Shown here piece by piece: positions 8,911-18,239 of a stretch of 64,000 bases of DNA. The stretch comes from Pseudoalteromonas sp. MMG007. GTDB lineage: Bacteria; Pseudomonadota; Gammaproteobacteria; Enterobacterales; Alteromonadaceae. The stretch lies in contig NZ_JAGJEI010000005.1 of NCBI RefSeq assembly GCF_018100985.1, positions 124,001 to 188,000 on the forward strand, read 5' to 3'. A program made the translations under genes and the position numbers. Every line of letters starts with the position of its first letter. Position 1 is the first letter of the stretch. The notes beneath the pieces are model-generated. The model was not told the DNA's origin, made no database searches, and saw only the letters and a program-made list of their open reading frames with translations.

Positions 8911-11322
8911 TTATTTTAGCGACTCTTCAACAAGCGGGTAATGATCCCATACTTGTTTATCGCTCAATGAACGTACCAGTTTAACGTACTCAGCGTGAGT
9001 CCATGCCAATGGTGTTGCTGAATTAGTGCCCTCGCCTAGCTCATACCCTGCTTTATTTACACCTACGCCATCCCATACTTGTTCCGGTAACATAAGACCA
9101 TTATTGGCAAATTGTTCTAAGCCTTTAACATAGCTGTTTTTAATTTGCGCTTGTTTAGCATCATCAAGGGCGTTGTTTGCATTGGCAGCAGCTATTTCAT
9201 AGTGGCCACGTTCACCTGTGAAAAATGGCCAAACACGACCGCGTTGACCTGGTGTATTGCTGCCACCTTCTGCATAGTTAGTGCCTGTTACTTCATCTTC
9301 GCCGTAACCGTCATTACCGTAGCGGCGGTAGCCTGCAAAGGTGCCGCTGCCATCGTCAAAACTAAAACTGTATTTAACTTGTAGGTTATCTTCAAGCGTT
9401 TCGTCATCGTACTCAGGCAGTGTTTTAACAATGCTTTCGTCATTAGCACCGCGTACGCCATAGCGTACTAGCTCTAAAAACCCGCCATCTAAAATTTGCT
9501 TTTTATTAAACCCTTCACGGCCATTATTAGCATTAATTTTAGTGTTTGAGTTAGCATCGGTATCTTGGCCTATACGTATAAAGTATTCGCCATCACTATT
9601 TTCGCCTTTTAAGTTACCTTTAGTGGTAAACATGTGCGATTCAATATCGTTGTTGTACTTTTTAGCCGTTGTAAGGTAGCGCTTTGCGTTTTTATCATCG
9701 CCACTAAGCGTTGCTATATCACTGGCTGTAATAAGGCCAGCGACTATTGCCGCAGTAGTCGAAGGCGAATAACCTTCTTGCTCTTCCCAGCGTTCTTGTT
9801 GGGTTCCCGGTGGTGTAATTTGCGTGTTGTTCCACAAAATTTTAGCAAGGCCGCCATCAACTAAAAAATCAGCCGCTGGTTTTAACATTTTGCTGTACCA
9901 ACTTTTTAGCTCTTCATCGCTAAGTACATTGGCTTTATGTAACTTCCAAGCAAGCATAATAGGCATAGCGGTTTGATCTAGTTGTACACCTACCCATTCA
10001 AGCTCACCATCTACATGTGTTTTTTGTAAAAACCAGCCTGTGTCGCCGTTATTACCCGGTGTTTTGCTGTTTACTTGTACTTTTTCAAGGTATTCGAAAG
10101 CCGTTTTTGCGGTGGCGGTATCGCCCAGTGCCATAAATGCCATGGCTACTTGATAAAAGTCGCGCACCCATACCGCTTTATAACCGGTTGAGCCTTCTTT
10201 GGCAGATACGGTTTCGCCCCAAGGGTTTGACAATGACGCAATAAGCGCACCGGCATTGGTTTTATCTTCTTGTGCCTTTAAAACCATGGCGCTGGTGTAT
10301 AAAAGCTTACCGTTATCGGCTGTTTGTTCAACCATGGTATTAAGCGGTTTTAGGCTTTGTAGGTAATCTTGCCAGCCTAGCGCTTCACCTTTGCCGTTAT
10401 AGTGATCAAGCACCGCTTGATAGCCTTTTGCTAAGCTTTGCTCGCCTTGCTGAATACTTTGCTGCTGCGTTTTACCAAAACTCAATGCTAAATCGAAGGT
10501 GGTGTTAGCGCTTATTTCGCCAAGCTCAGCCAACATGCTTACATTACCTGAAGTTTCGCCAGTATTTATGTACTGGTTTTTTAAAGATTGCGTTGTTTTA
10601 AGTGCGCTAATACCATCGCTTTCACCTGTAAAGCCTACTGTTTTAGCTTTAAAAGGGGTTACTGATTGAAGTGATAAATAGTTATCGTCTTCCCATGCCA
10701 CAAGCCCTTGCTCTGTCGTTTTAGCAAAGTCACCTAACCCGTTGTTGTTTATGTAAGGGTTTACAGCAACATAGGCTTTTAACCCTTCAAGTTCAGTGTT
10801 AAATACACTGCGAACAAATAATGTTTGCCCGTCTGGGTCAGTAAATATGTGTTTTTCTAGACTAAAGCGGCCTTTTTTATCAGTGCTTGTTACTTTGTAG
10901 GCAAGCGAAAGTGGGCGGCCTTGTGCATCTTTGTATAAGTAATCTATGCTTACATCTAATTCATCAGCTTCACTAACGGTAAAGTCTTTACCTGTTACAA
11001 CAAACTGCATATCTTTAATTTGCGCTTGGTGAATAAGCCCGAACATAGTTTCGGTGATCATGCCTTTAGCAATTGAAAACCACACCTTAGATACATCGCC
11101 CGTTGCAGCTGAATCACTGTATTGGCCTTTTTGGTATTGCTCGTAAGACGTGCCAATCCCTGTTTTACCTGCATAAGCCCAAAATGGCTCTACACCTGGT
11201 GCGCCAGGTGCCGATTTCACCTGTGCAGCGGTATTTTCATTATCTGTGCTTGTGTTTTGTGCACCACAGGCAGTTAAACCTAATGTTAAGAGTGAGGCAG
11301 TTATAAGGTTATATTTTTTCAT
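8911..11322 (-). CDS. GH15 glucan 1,4-alpha-glucosidase (glucoamylase), lipoprotein
   Basis: Releases glucose from non-reducing ends of maltodextrins. The 803-residue protein starts with a lipoprotein signal peptide (lipobox LTAC, lipid on Cys19). Residues about 40-310 resemble the beta-sandwich N-terminal domain of bacterial glucoamylases/glucodextranases, and about 320-795 the (alpha/alpha)6 catalytic domain. WEEQEGYSPSTTAAIVAGL carries the acid glutamate and LPEQVWDGVG the probable base. AAGGA lies 7 nt before the ATG. It starts 9 bp after the MFS transporter stop and is the last gene of the operon. The lipid anchor places it in the periplasm or at the outer-membrane surface. The family is sure; side (inner or outer leaflet) is not. 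Confidence 0.92.
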   Translation of the reverse strand: MKKYNLITASLLTLGLTACGAQNTSTDNENTAAQVKSAPGAPGVEPFWAYAGKTGIGTSYEQYQKGQYSDSAATGDVSKVWFSIAKGMITETMFGLIHQAQIKDMQFVVTGKDFTVSEADELDVSIDYLYKDAQGRPLSLAYKVTSTDKKGRFSLEKHIFTDPDGQTLFVRSVFNTELEGLKAYVAVNPYINNNGLGDFAKTTEQGLVAWEDDNYLSLQSVTPFKAKTVGFTGESDGISALKTTQSLKNQYINTGETSGNVSMLAELGEISANTTFDLALSFGKTQQQSIQQGEQSLAKGYQAVLDHYNGKGEALGWQDYLQSLKPLNTMVEQTADNGKLLYTSAMVLKAQEDKTNAGALIASLSNPWGETVSAKEGSTGYKAVWVRDFYQVAMAFMALGDTATAKTAFEYLEKVQVNSKTPGNNGDTGWFLQKTHVDGELEWVGVQLDQTAMPIMLAWKLHKANVLSDEELKSWYSKMLKPAADFLVDGGLAKILWNNTQITPPGTQQERWEEQEGYSPSTTAAIVAGLITASDIATLSGDDKNAKRYLTTAKKYNNDIESHMFTTKGNLKGENSDGEYFIRIGQDTDANSNTKINANNGREGFNKKQILDGGFLELVRYGVRGANDESIVKTLPEYDDETLEDNLQVKYSFSFDDGSGTFAGYRRYGNDGYGEDEVTGTNYAEGGSNTPGQRGRVWPFFTGERGHYEIAAANANNALDDAKQAQIKNSYVKGLEQFANNGLMLPEQVWDGVGVNKAGYELGEGTNSATPLAWTHAEYVKLVRSLSDKQVWDHYPLVEESLK

Positions 11323-11331
11323 TGTGTGTCC

Positions 11332-12828
11332 TTAATGTGAATTTTTAACGCGCATTACAGCAATGCCGGCAACAACGAACGAGGCTGCGCCAATTAATAA
11401 TGCGTAAATAGGCTGATTTGAAAATGCGTGACGTAAAATAAGCCCTAAAATACTGGCGGCAAGTAACTGCGGTATAACAATAAAGAAGTTAAAAATACCC
11501 ATGTAAACGCCCATTTTGTTACTTGGTAAGGCGTTACTTAACATGGCATATGGTAGCGATAGAATAGAGGCCCACGCAAAACCAACGCCTATCATAGGAA
11601 TAAGTAACATTTTAGGGTCTTGAATAAACATAAAGCTTGCAAGGCCTAATGCTCCCAGTAATAAATTAAAACAATGGGCGCCTTTTAAACCCATTTTTTT
11701 AACTAAAAACGGAATACACATTGCGGCAATAGCAGCAAAACCATTGTAAGCGGCAAATAAAATACCCACCCAATCTGCACCATCGTTAAATGCTTTAGAG
11801 GTTGCATCGCTACTACCATAATGAAAGCTTGTTACCGCGGCGGTGGTGTAAATCCACATGGCAAATAACGTAAACCAGCTAAAAAACTGCACCCATGCAA
11901 GCTGCTTCATGGCCTCTGGCATAGTAAATACATCTTGTACTACTTGGTAAAAACCACCTTGGGTTTTATTCGCACTTTTAAGCGCCGCTGCAATCCACTG
12001 CACAATACCAAACGCTAGTAAACCACCAGCAAGTAGGTAAAGCTCTTTTTCAAGCGATAACCCCATTACTAATGCAAGGGTTGCTAAACCTAACACCACA
12101 AAAATAATGGCGCCTTTATTAAAGTTAATATCAACCAGCTTGCTGGTAGTAAGTTGAGCACTTTGCTTTTCAAACTCAGCTAATTGCTCTGGGCTGTACT
12201 CTTTTGTACGTGCAACGGTCCAAAGCACAGCCACTAGTAACACAACCCCACCCCAATAAAATGAGTATTTAACAGACTCAGGAATTTGCCCTGGCGCTGC
12301 GGTATTGCTTACATCAAACCAATTAGTCATCATCCATGGTAATGCTGAGGCGAGTACCGCACCAATACCAATAAAAAAGCTTTGCAAACCGTAACCGTTA
12401 GCGCGCTGTTTTTCTGGCAAGTTATCGCCTACAAGTGCTCTAAACGGTTCCATGGTCACGTTGATTGACGCATCCATAATCCATAACATACCTGCGGCAA
12501 TCCAAAGTGTAGGCGAGTGCGGCATAATAAATAATGAAAGCGTTGTTAACACCGCCCCTACAAAGAAAAACGGACGACGGCGGCCAAAACGACCCCATGT
12601 TTTGTCGCTCCAGTAACCAATAATTGGCTGTACAATTAAACCGGTAAGCGGTGCTGCAACCCATAAAATGGGTATATCATCTACTTGGGCGCCTAATGTT
12701 TGAAATATACGGCTCACATTACCGTTTTGCAGAGCAAAACCAAACTGTATACCTAAAAAGCCAAAACACATGTTCCATATTTGCCAAAAGCTTAGATTTG
12801 GCTTGGCGCTATTATTTTGATTATTCAT
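11332..12828 (-). CDS. MFS sugar transporter, SLC45/MalT-like (maltose/maltodextrin import)
   Basis: A 498-residue inner-membrane transporter with about twelve hydrophobic segments. The N-terminal FWQIWNMCFGFLGIQFGFALQ, PIIGYWSDKTWGRFGRRRPF and the internal PFRALVGDNLPEKQRANGYG are hallmarks of the GPH/SLC45-like group that imports maltose, maltodextrin or sucrose by cation symport. The ATG overlaps the stop of the upstream amylase by 8 bp, with AAGG seven nt before it. No maltose ABC transporter is present in the window, so this protein is the probable inner-membrane step between the periplasmic amylases and the cytoplasmic alpha-glucosidase at 21685. Confidence 0.9.
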   Translation of the reverse strand: MNNQNNSAKPNLSFWQIWNMCFGFLGIQFGFALQNGNVSRIFQTLGAQVDDIPILWVAAPLTGLIVQPIIGYWSDKTWGRFGRRRPFFFVGAVLTTLSLFIMPHSPTLWIAAGMLWIMDASINVTMEPFRALVGDNLPEKQRANGYGLQSFFIGIGAVLASALPWMMTNWFDVSNTAAPGQIPESVKYSFYWGGVVLLVAVLWTVARTKEYSPEQLAEFEKQSAQLTTSKLVDINFNKGAIIFVVLGLATLALVMGLSLEKELYLLAGGLLAFGIVQWIAAALKSANKTQGGFYQVVQDVFTMPEAMKQLAWVQFFSWFTLFAMWIYTTAAVTSFHYGSSDATSKAFNDGADWVGILFAAYNGFAAIAAMCIPFLVKKMGLKGAHCFNLLLGALGLASFMFIQDPKMLLIPMIGVGFAWASILSLPYAMLSNALPSNKMGVYMGIFNFFIVIPQLLAASILGLILRHAFSNQPIYALLIGAASFVVAGIAVMRVKNSH

Positions 12829-14680
12829 TATTAGCCTTATTTGTTAATACTGCGCTGCTAAATGCATCAAGTGTGAGTGTAAATGTGGCGCCTTGCGACC
12901 CTGATGTGATCTCGGTGCTGTGCTGCTCAAGTAAGTCATGCAATTGGGTGTGTTCGCTAAGTGCCGCTAGTTGCGCTTTTGATAAGTTAACCGTAATAGT
13001 TTGAGGTTGTTTGCTAAAGTTACTTAAAACGTACAGTGTTTGTTGGCCAAGTTTGCGCATAAAGCCAACAACTCGCTGGCTTCCTGTTACGCTAAGCTCG
13101 GTCATTTCCCCCCCAACCACAGCAGGTAAACTATTAAGTGACATAATGGCTTTATAGTAATCACGAAGTGCCGACTGCTCTTTTGTTAAATTAGCGCCGT
13201 CAAACTTGCCGTTATTCATCCACGCTTGATGCGTCGGTACGCCAATGTAATCAAAAATACTGGTGCGTGTAGCAGTGCCAAATCCTGCGTTTTCTGAGCC
13301 ATCTTCTCCCACATCTTGACCAAAATATAATAACGTGGGTGCCCGGCTCATTAAGTTTGAAACCACCATGGCCGGTTTACCCCACGCAGCGTTACCTGCA
13401 AAGTCAGGGCTTGCGATACGTTGCTCATCGTGGTTTTCTAAAAAGTGCAGCATGTGCGCTTCAATATCAGTAACTTGGCTTTGAACTTCAAAAATAGTAT
13501 TAGCAGCTTGCTTACCCTGCATAATGGCTTTTAATGTGTCGTAAAAGCCTACTTTGTCGTAAAGGTAGTCCATTTTACCTTGGTGAATATACGCACGGTA
13601 CATTAGCGGGTTGTACACTTCAGCTAACAAAAAGGCATCGCTTTTTTGCATTTTTATCGACGAATTTAAAAAACTCCAAAACTCTACAGGCACCATTTCG
13701 GCCATATCGTATCTAAAGCCATCAACGCCTTTATCGAGCCAAAAAAGTGCTATATCTCTAAATTTGTACCAGCTGTTAGGAAGCTCTTTATCTTGCCAAA
13801 ATGCATAATGAGCACGGTAGTCTTTATTTTTGTACTCACTTGGCAATTGAACAAAGTCGTAGCTGCCATCAGGCTTTACGCCATAATTAACTTTTACTGT
13901 TTCGTACCAATCGTTTATATCGGGTTTTGGGGTACGGGCACCATTACCTGTCCATTTAGCGGGCGTTTCATCAAAAAAGCCATCCGCTAGTGGGTGTTCA
14001 TTCCCCCCTAAAACTTTATACTCTGGCGATGTTGGCACCTGAAAAGACTGCCCTGGTACGTAGTAAAAGTTATTATTTTTATCGTACGCTTTAGTGGTGT
14101 CGTCATGTGCGCCAAAGTCTTCAACGCCTTTAGGTTTACCAAGGGATTCGTAATTTCGTGCTACGTGGTTAGGCACTATATCAATAATTACCTTCATGCC
14201 ATGATTATGTGTACGCTCAATAAGAGCACTAAATTCATCCATGCGCTGAGTAACATTAACTGCTAAATCAGGATTTACATCGTAGTAGTCTTTAATAGCA
14301 TACGGTGAGCCCGCTCTGCCTTTAACTACATCAGGGTCATCTTGAGAAATCCCATAATCAGTGTAATCCCCAACTAACGCATGATGTAGCACGCCGGTGT
14401 ACCAAACATGTGTAGTACCCAACTCTTTTATACCTTTTAAAGCTGCGTCATTAAAATCGGCAAATTTACCTACACCATTTTGCTCTTTAGTGCCCCATGG
14501 CATATTAGACGTGTTGGTATTACCAAATAGGCGGGTAAATACTTGGTATACAACAGGCTTGGCTAATTCGTTTTGTGTTTGTGCTGGCGCTTGTGGTTGC
14601 TCGGGTTTGTTACTTTCTGAGCAACCCATAGCAATAAGTGCGCTACACAGTATTGCGGGTACATAAACTGATTTTTTCAT
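12821..14680 (-). CDS. GH13 alpha-amylase family glycosidase, lipoprotein
   Basis: Cleaves alpha-1,4 bonds in starch oligosaccharides. The 619-residue protein has a lipoprotein signal peptide (ALIAMGC, lipid on Cys20) and a proline/glutamine-rich linker. It then has a GH13 barrel with all four conserved regions: IIDIVPNH, DGFRYDMAEM (nucleophile Asp), LLAEVYN (acid Glu) and FLENHDEQ. A C-terminal beta domain follows. The ATG at 14678-14680 gives the lipobox; the open frame extends 20 codons further but without a signal. It is translationally coupled to the MFS gene. A TGCATACGTATTCA operator lies about 70 bp upstream, so it may have its own regulated promoter inside the operon. Exact product specificity cannot be read from sequence. 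Confidence 0.92.
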   Translation of the reverse strand: MKKSVYVPAILCSALIAMGCSESNKPEQPQAPAQTQNELAKPVVYQVFTRLFGNTNTSNMPWGTKEQNGVGKFADFNDAALKGIKELGTTHVWYTGVLHHALVGDYTDYGISQDDPDVVKGRAGSPYAIKDYYDVNPDLAVNVTQRMDEFSALIERTHNHGMKVIIDIVPNHVARNYESLGKPKGVEDFGAHDDTTKAYDKNNNFYYVPGQSFQVPTSPEYKVLGGNEHPLADGFFDETPAKWTGNGARTPKPDINDWYETVKVNYGVKPDGSYDFVQLPSEYKNKDYRAHYAFWQDKELPNSWYKFRDIALFWLDKGVDGFRYDMAEMVPVEFWSFLNSSIKMQKSDAFLLAEVYNPLMYRAYIHQGKMDYLYDKVGFYDTLKAIMQGKQAANTIFEVQSQVTDIEAHMLHFLENHDEQRIASPDFAGNAAWGKPAMVVSNLMSRAPTLLYFGQDVGEDGSENAGFGTATRTSIFDYIGVPTHQAWMNNGKFDGANLTKEQSALRDYYKAIMSLNSLPAVVGGEMTELSVTGSQRVVGFMRKLGQQTLYVLSNFSKQPQTITVNLSKAQLAALSEHTQLHDLLEQHSTEITSGSQGATFTLTLDAFSSAVLTNKANNE

Positions 14681-14729
14681 TGTGTGTCTTTTTGTCAGTA
14701 TTGTTATTAACTTTATACTAAAGATTAGT

Positions 14730-14751
14730 GCAGCAACCATACAGTTGCTGC
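14730..14751. repeat. Inverted repeat beside the internal operator
   Basis: GCAGCAAC (14730-14737) and GTTGCTGC (14744-14751) form an 8-bp stem with a 6-nt loop in the amylase leader, overlapping the edge of the TGCATACGTATTCA operator. There is no T run, so it is not a standard terminator. It may stabilise or block processing of the operon mRNA. Confidence 0.5.
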
Positions 14752-14762
14752 ATACGTATTCA
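14749..14762. promoter_or_regulatory. MalR-type palindromic operator inside the amylase operon
   Basis: TGCATACGTATTCA, one mismatch from the perfect palindrome at 21564. It sits in the 91-bp gap between the neopullulanase stop and the lipoprotein amylase start. The central CG and length fit a LacI-family operator. Confidence 0.7.
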
Positions 14763-14771
14763 GGTAAACTA

Positions 14772-16625
14772 TTAAGGGGTATTTATAATTAATACCGTTG
14801 CACTCATTGCCGGTAAAGCCACTGTGTTACCTAGCAACTGTATTTTGTTAGTAAATAAATTAAGTGCTTTAGTATTTTTTGGTATTACTTCCTGCATATA
14901 TTCAATATTCTTGGTTAACTCTTTTGTGTTTTTATTCATAAATACCAATACAGTTTGCCCGTCGCTAATACGCGCATAACTATACACACCTTGCTGAGGC
15001 GTAAAGTGCACTAATTTGCCTTTATCTAGCGCAGTGCTGTTTTTTCTAAAGTTAAGCAAGGTGCTAATTGTTTTGTGCATGTTCTTTTGCTGCGAGGTAA
15101 GCCCTTTACCTGTAAATGCATTACTTGTTTGGCCTTTAAATCCACCCGGGAAATCTATTCTAATATCACCATGGTCTTTACTCGGGGTGTTATCTAATAA
15201 AACCTCCGTACCGTAATACATTTGCGCAATACCGCGCGTAGTTAAAAATAGCGTCATGGCCATTTTAGTTTTTGCAGCATCTTGTCCAAGCTCGGTGTAT
15301 ACACGGCTCATATCGTGGTTATCAGCAAATACCATAATGTTATTGGTATCAGGGTATAAAAAGTCATTAGCTAACGACTCATAGACTTTAACCCAGCCCG
15401 TATTCCAGCTTTCATCTTCATTTAGCGCTTGAATTACCGACTCCTGCAAAGAAAAGTCCATCACGCTTGGTAGGCTTGATGTATAGCCATCTTGGTTATT
15501 TTTACCACGTTGCCAGTAAGAGGCAATTGCAGGGTTTGAGGTCCACTCTTCTCCTACAATATTAAAGTCTGGGTATTCTTGCATTATGGCTTTTGTCCAA
15601 TCACTCAAAAATGCTTTATCTGAGTAAGAGTAGGTATCAACGCGAATACCGCTTAAATCAGCGTACTCAATCCACCAAATAGCGTTTTGAATTAAATACT
15701 CGCTTAACAGTGGTTGGCGCTGATTTAAATCAGGCATGGTTTCTACAAACCAACCATCGTTAAACTGGCGTTTGTCGTACTCACTCGCGTGTGGGTCTTG
15801 TATAGTTTGGCGAGCATGGCTTGTAGCGTTTTTACCTTTTTTAAACTCACCATTAAAGTTAATCCAATCTTTGGTAGGTTTATCTTTAACCCATGTATGC
15901 TCTGAGCCAAAATGGTTTAATACCATATCCATTACAAGGCCTATGCCTTGCTCTTTTGCTTTTACCGAGAGCGTTTTATATAACTGATTTGAGCCCATAC
16001 GTGGGTCAACTTTATAAAAATCAGTAATTGCATAACCATGATAAGAGTAATCTGGCATGTTGTTTTCTAGTACTGGCGTTAACCAAAGCTGTGTAACGCC
16101 TAAATTGTTTAAGTACGGTAATGCGTTTATAACTCCTTGTATATCACCCCCGTGGCGCCCACCCTTGGTGCTAGGGTCTACGGCTTCTAACATGCTAGGG
16201 ACGGTATCGTTTTGCTCATCGCCATTAGCAAAGCGATCTGGGTTAATCAAATAAAGCGTATCAGCTGATGTAAACCCTTGTCGCTTTGCGCTGTTTTTCT
16301 CTCGCTCAAGAAGTGGAAACTCAAAGTTATTGCTCGTTTCGCTGCTATTAAATTCAAGCGTTCCGGCTTTAGCGACGTCGGTAATGGTAATATTTAAAAA
16401 CACATAATTTGGATTATCTGTGCGCGTTACTTTATTTAATTTAACACCATTATATTTAGCTAATTTAATTTGCTCGTTTGCAATATTTTGCTCATGCACC
16501 ATGATGGTAATCGTGCTTTTATTCATGCCTACCCACCAATTGGCAGGTTCAACGTCAAGTGCATAGCTAATAGTTGGTAGGCTGCACGCACTTGCAAGTA
16601 AAAGTGTGTTTAAAAATCGCATCAT
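14772..16625 (-). CDS. Periplasmic GH13 neopullulanase/cyclomaltodextrinase-like amylase
   Basis: Hydrolyses maltodextrins, cyclodextrins or pullulan-type chains. The 617 residues have a signal peptide (to about residue 22), an N-terminal immunoglobulin-like domain of the cyclomaltodextrinase type (about 24-105), and a GH13 barrel. Conserved regions are VMDMVLNH (232-238), GIRVDTYSY with nucleophile Asp330, VGEEW with the acid Glu at 359, and FADNHD (433-438). The architecture resembles the SusA group. The first ATG overlaps the halogenase stop by one base (TAATG), with AAGG a few nt before; a second ATG follows at once. It is coupled to the halogenase gene upstream and supplies shorter sugars for the transporter. 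Confidence 0.92.
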   Translation of the reverse strand: MMRFLNTLLLASACSLPTISYALDVEPANWWVGMNKSTITIMVHEQNIANEQIKLAKYNGVKLNKVTRTDNPNYVFLNITITDVAKAGTLEFNSSETSNNFEFPLLEREKNSAKRQGFTSADTLYLINPDRFANGDEQNDTVPSMLEAVDPSTKGGRHGGDIQGVINALPYLNNLGVTQLWLTPVLENNMPDYSYHGYAITDFYKVDPRMGSNQLYKTLSVKAKEQGIGLVMDMVLNHFGSEHTWVKDKPTKDWINFNGEFKKGKNATSHARQTIQDPHASEYDKRQFNDGWFVETMPDLNQRQPLLSEYLIQNAIWWIEYADLSGIRVDTYSYSDKAFLSDWTKAIMQEYPDFNIVGEEWTSNPAIASYWQRGKNNQDGYTSSLPSVMDFSLQESVIQALNEDESWNTGWVKVYESLANDFLYPDTNNIMVFADNHDMSRVYTELGQDAAKTKMAMTLFLTTRGIAQMYYGTEVLLDNTPSKDHGDIRIDFPGGFKGQTSNAFTGKGLTSQQKNMHKTISTLLNFRKNSTALDKGKLVHFTPQQGVYSYARISDGQTVLVFMNKNTKELTKNIEYMQEVIPKNTKALNLFTNKIQLLGNTVALPAMSATVLIINTP

Positions 16626-18118
16626 TAGGCCTTTTTAATTTTTGCTAAAAAATTTTTATGAGTAGATAATTTTTCTACCGTTGAAGTAATAAGCGTTTTT
16701 AATGTAGAAAATAAATCGTTAAGTTGTTCTCTGCTTAATGAGTCAACAATACTATTGTAATCATCGGGAATAAGGCCTTGGCCTATAAACACTTGCTGCC
16801 AAGCAACTTCTGCAAATAGTTCGTCGTTTTCACGTACTACTTTGCCTGTGTGTTTAAATAAATTGAGTTTATGAGCCAACGAATCGGGAATATTCATTTG
16901 CTTACACTGACGCCAAAACGCCGAGTCTTCTCGCGCTGTTAGTTTGTAATGCAAAATAATAAAATCGCGTATGTGCTCTATTTCTGTCACGCTTTGCTTA
17001 TTAAACTCTGCAACTAACGCATCGCTAATACCATTATGCGGAAACAGCTTTATTAAACGGGTCACTGCACTTTGTATTAAGTGAATACTGGTTGACTCTA
17101 ACGGCTCTAAAAAGCCACTGGCGAGTCCAACCGAAACCACATTTTTATGCCACTGCTTTAAGCGCCGCCCTGTTTTAAATTTTATAACACGTGGCGCTGT
17201 AATGGGCTCAGCGGGTAAATTATTTAATAGTAACTGCGTGGCCGACTCATCAGATAAATAACGGCTACAGTAAACAAGCCCATTACCCACTCTGTTTTGC
17301 AGCGGAATTTGCCATTGCCAACCTGCGCTATGCGCAATTGAGCGAGTATAGGGTTTTAGCGAATCAGTACCTTGAGATTGCACTGCAACGGCGCTATCAC
17401 ATGGTAAATAATGAGACCAATCCACAAAGCCTGTGTTTAGTGTTTGCTCTATGAGTAAGGCGCGCTGGCCAGTAGCATCTATAAAAAGGTCACCGTTTAT
17501 TTGCTGTGAGTTATTAAGGGTTAAAGATTTTATATTCCCTGATAGCGGACATTGTTCAACCTGCTCAATTTTGGCATCAACATGCTCAACACCACGTGCC
17601 ACTGCGAGATTTTTTAAAAACTCAGCATATAAAGTGGCATCAAAGTGATATGCATAACTCAAACCGGGTAATTGCGTATTAGGCATGGTATTTAAGGGTG
17701 CAAACTTATGTTTTTTTGCTGCTTGGTAATTTAATGAAAAATCCCATAGGCTGTTTTCAGAGCCTGAAATTTTTCCTTTTATCCAAAAATTGTAAAAATC
17801 GCAAAAGGGGAAGTCTTTTCCAAATGAGCCAAAAGCATGCATGTAGCTATGAGAGGTGTTTTTCCAATTTTCGAACTCAATTCCTAATTTTATAGATGCA
17901 TGTGTAGTGTTTATAAAATCTTGCTCGTTTATACCCAGTGCGTTGTTAAGTTGAATAATAGGCGGAATGGTCGCTTCACCCACGCCTATCGTGCCAATAG
18001 TGCTTGATTCTATAAGCGTTATTTTAATCACTTTACCTAACACTTTATTAAGCAAGGCAGCTGTTATCCATCCTGCCGTACCCCCACCAGCGATTACGAC
18101 GTGTTTTATTGGTTTCAT
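16625..18118 (-). CDS. Flavin-dependent tryptophan-halogenase-family protein
   Basis: A 497-residue FAD enzyme of the tryptophan halogenase superfamily. It has the dinucleotide motif GGGTAGW (10-16), the halogenase motif WxWxIP as WQWQIP (267-272), a lysine in SIKLGIEFENW (about 77) at the position of the catalytic lysine in PrnA-type enzymes, and FLEPLESTSIHL near 336-347. The ATG at 18118 has GTGGA upstream and gives the family N-terminus MKPIKHVV. A GTG at 18142 would start inside a degraded dispersed repeat. It lies between the receptor terminator and the neopullulanase, translationally coupled to the latter. Such genes are known beside TonB-dependent receptors in carbohydrate loci of Alteromonadales, Xanthomonas and Caulobacter, but their substrate there is unknown. 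Confidence 0.9.
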   Translation of the reverse strand: MKPIKHVVIAGGGTAGWITAALLNKVLGKVIKITLIESSTIGTIGVGEATIPPIIQLNNALGINEQDFINTTHASIKLGIEFENWKNTSHSYMHAFGSFGKDFPFCDFYNFWIKGKISGSENSLWDFSLNYQAAKKHKFAPLNTMPNTQLPGLSYAYHFDATLYAEFLKNLAVARGVEHVDAKIEQVEQCPLSGNIKSLTLNNSQQINGDLFIDATGQRALLIEQTLNTGFVDWSHYLPCDSAVAVQSQGTDSLKPYTRSIAHSAGWQWQIPLQNRVGNGLVYCSRYLSDESATQLLLNNLPAEPITAPRVIKFKTGRRLKQWHKNVVSVGLASGFLEPLESTSIHLIQSAVTRLIKLFPHNGISDALVAEFNKQSVTEIEHIRDFIILHYKLTAREDSAFWRQCKQMNIPDSLAHKLNLFKHTGKVVRENDELFAEVAWQQVFIGQGLIPDDYNSIVDSLSREQLNDLFSTLKTLITSTVEKLSTHKNFLAKIKKA

Positions 18119-18123
18119 AGTAG

Positions 18124-18174
18124 TGTCCACGTTTAGCCCCACAAAATGATTAGGTAATATTGCGGATTAATATT
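18124..18174 (+). repeat. Degraded end of a dispersed intergenic repeat
   Basis: About 45 bp match the right end of the repeat at 24469-24682, with a handful of differences and one gap: both contain CACGTTTAGCCCC, AATGATTA and TGCGGATT followed by TAT. It lies directly upstream of the halogenase start and must overlap its 5' untranslated region. Confidence 0.7.
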
Positions 18175-18189
18175 AGATAAAGTAGCTAT

Positions 18190-18223
18190 AAAAAAGCCCT
18201 TGTAAAACAAATTACAAGGGCTC
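18190..18223 (-). terminator. Intrinsic terminator after the maltodextrin TonB-dependent receptor
   Basis: AGCCCTTGTAA (18195-18205) and TTACAAGGGCT (18212-18222) form an 11-bp stem, followed on the minus strand by six T residues. It separates the receptor from the halogenase-amylase unit, so downstream expression needs read-through or a promoter in 18119-18190. Confidence 0.88.
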
Positions 18224-18239
18224 CTACACACAACCTTTA

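Noticed and set aside
12651..13004. 117-codon plus-strand frame across the amylase/MFS junction
   Set aside because: A shadow of two well-supported genes on the other strand, with no domain or start signal.
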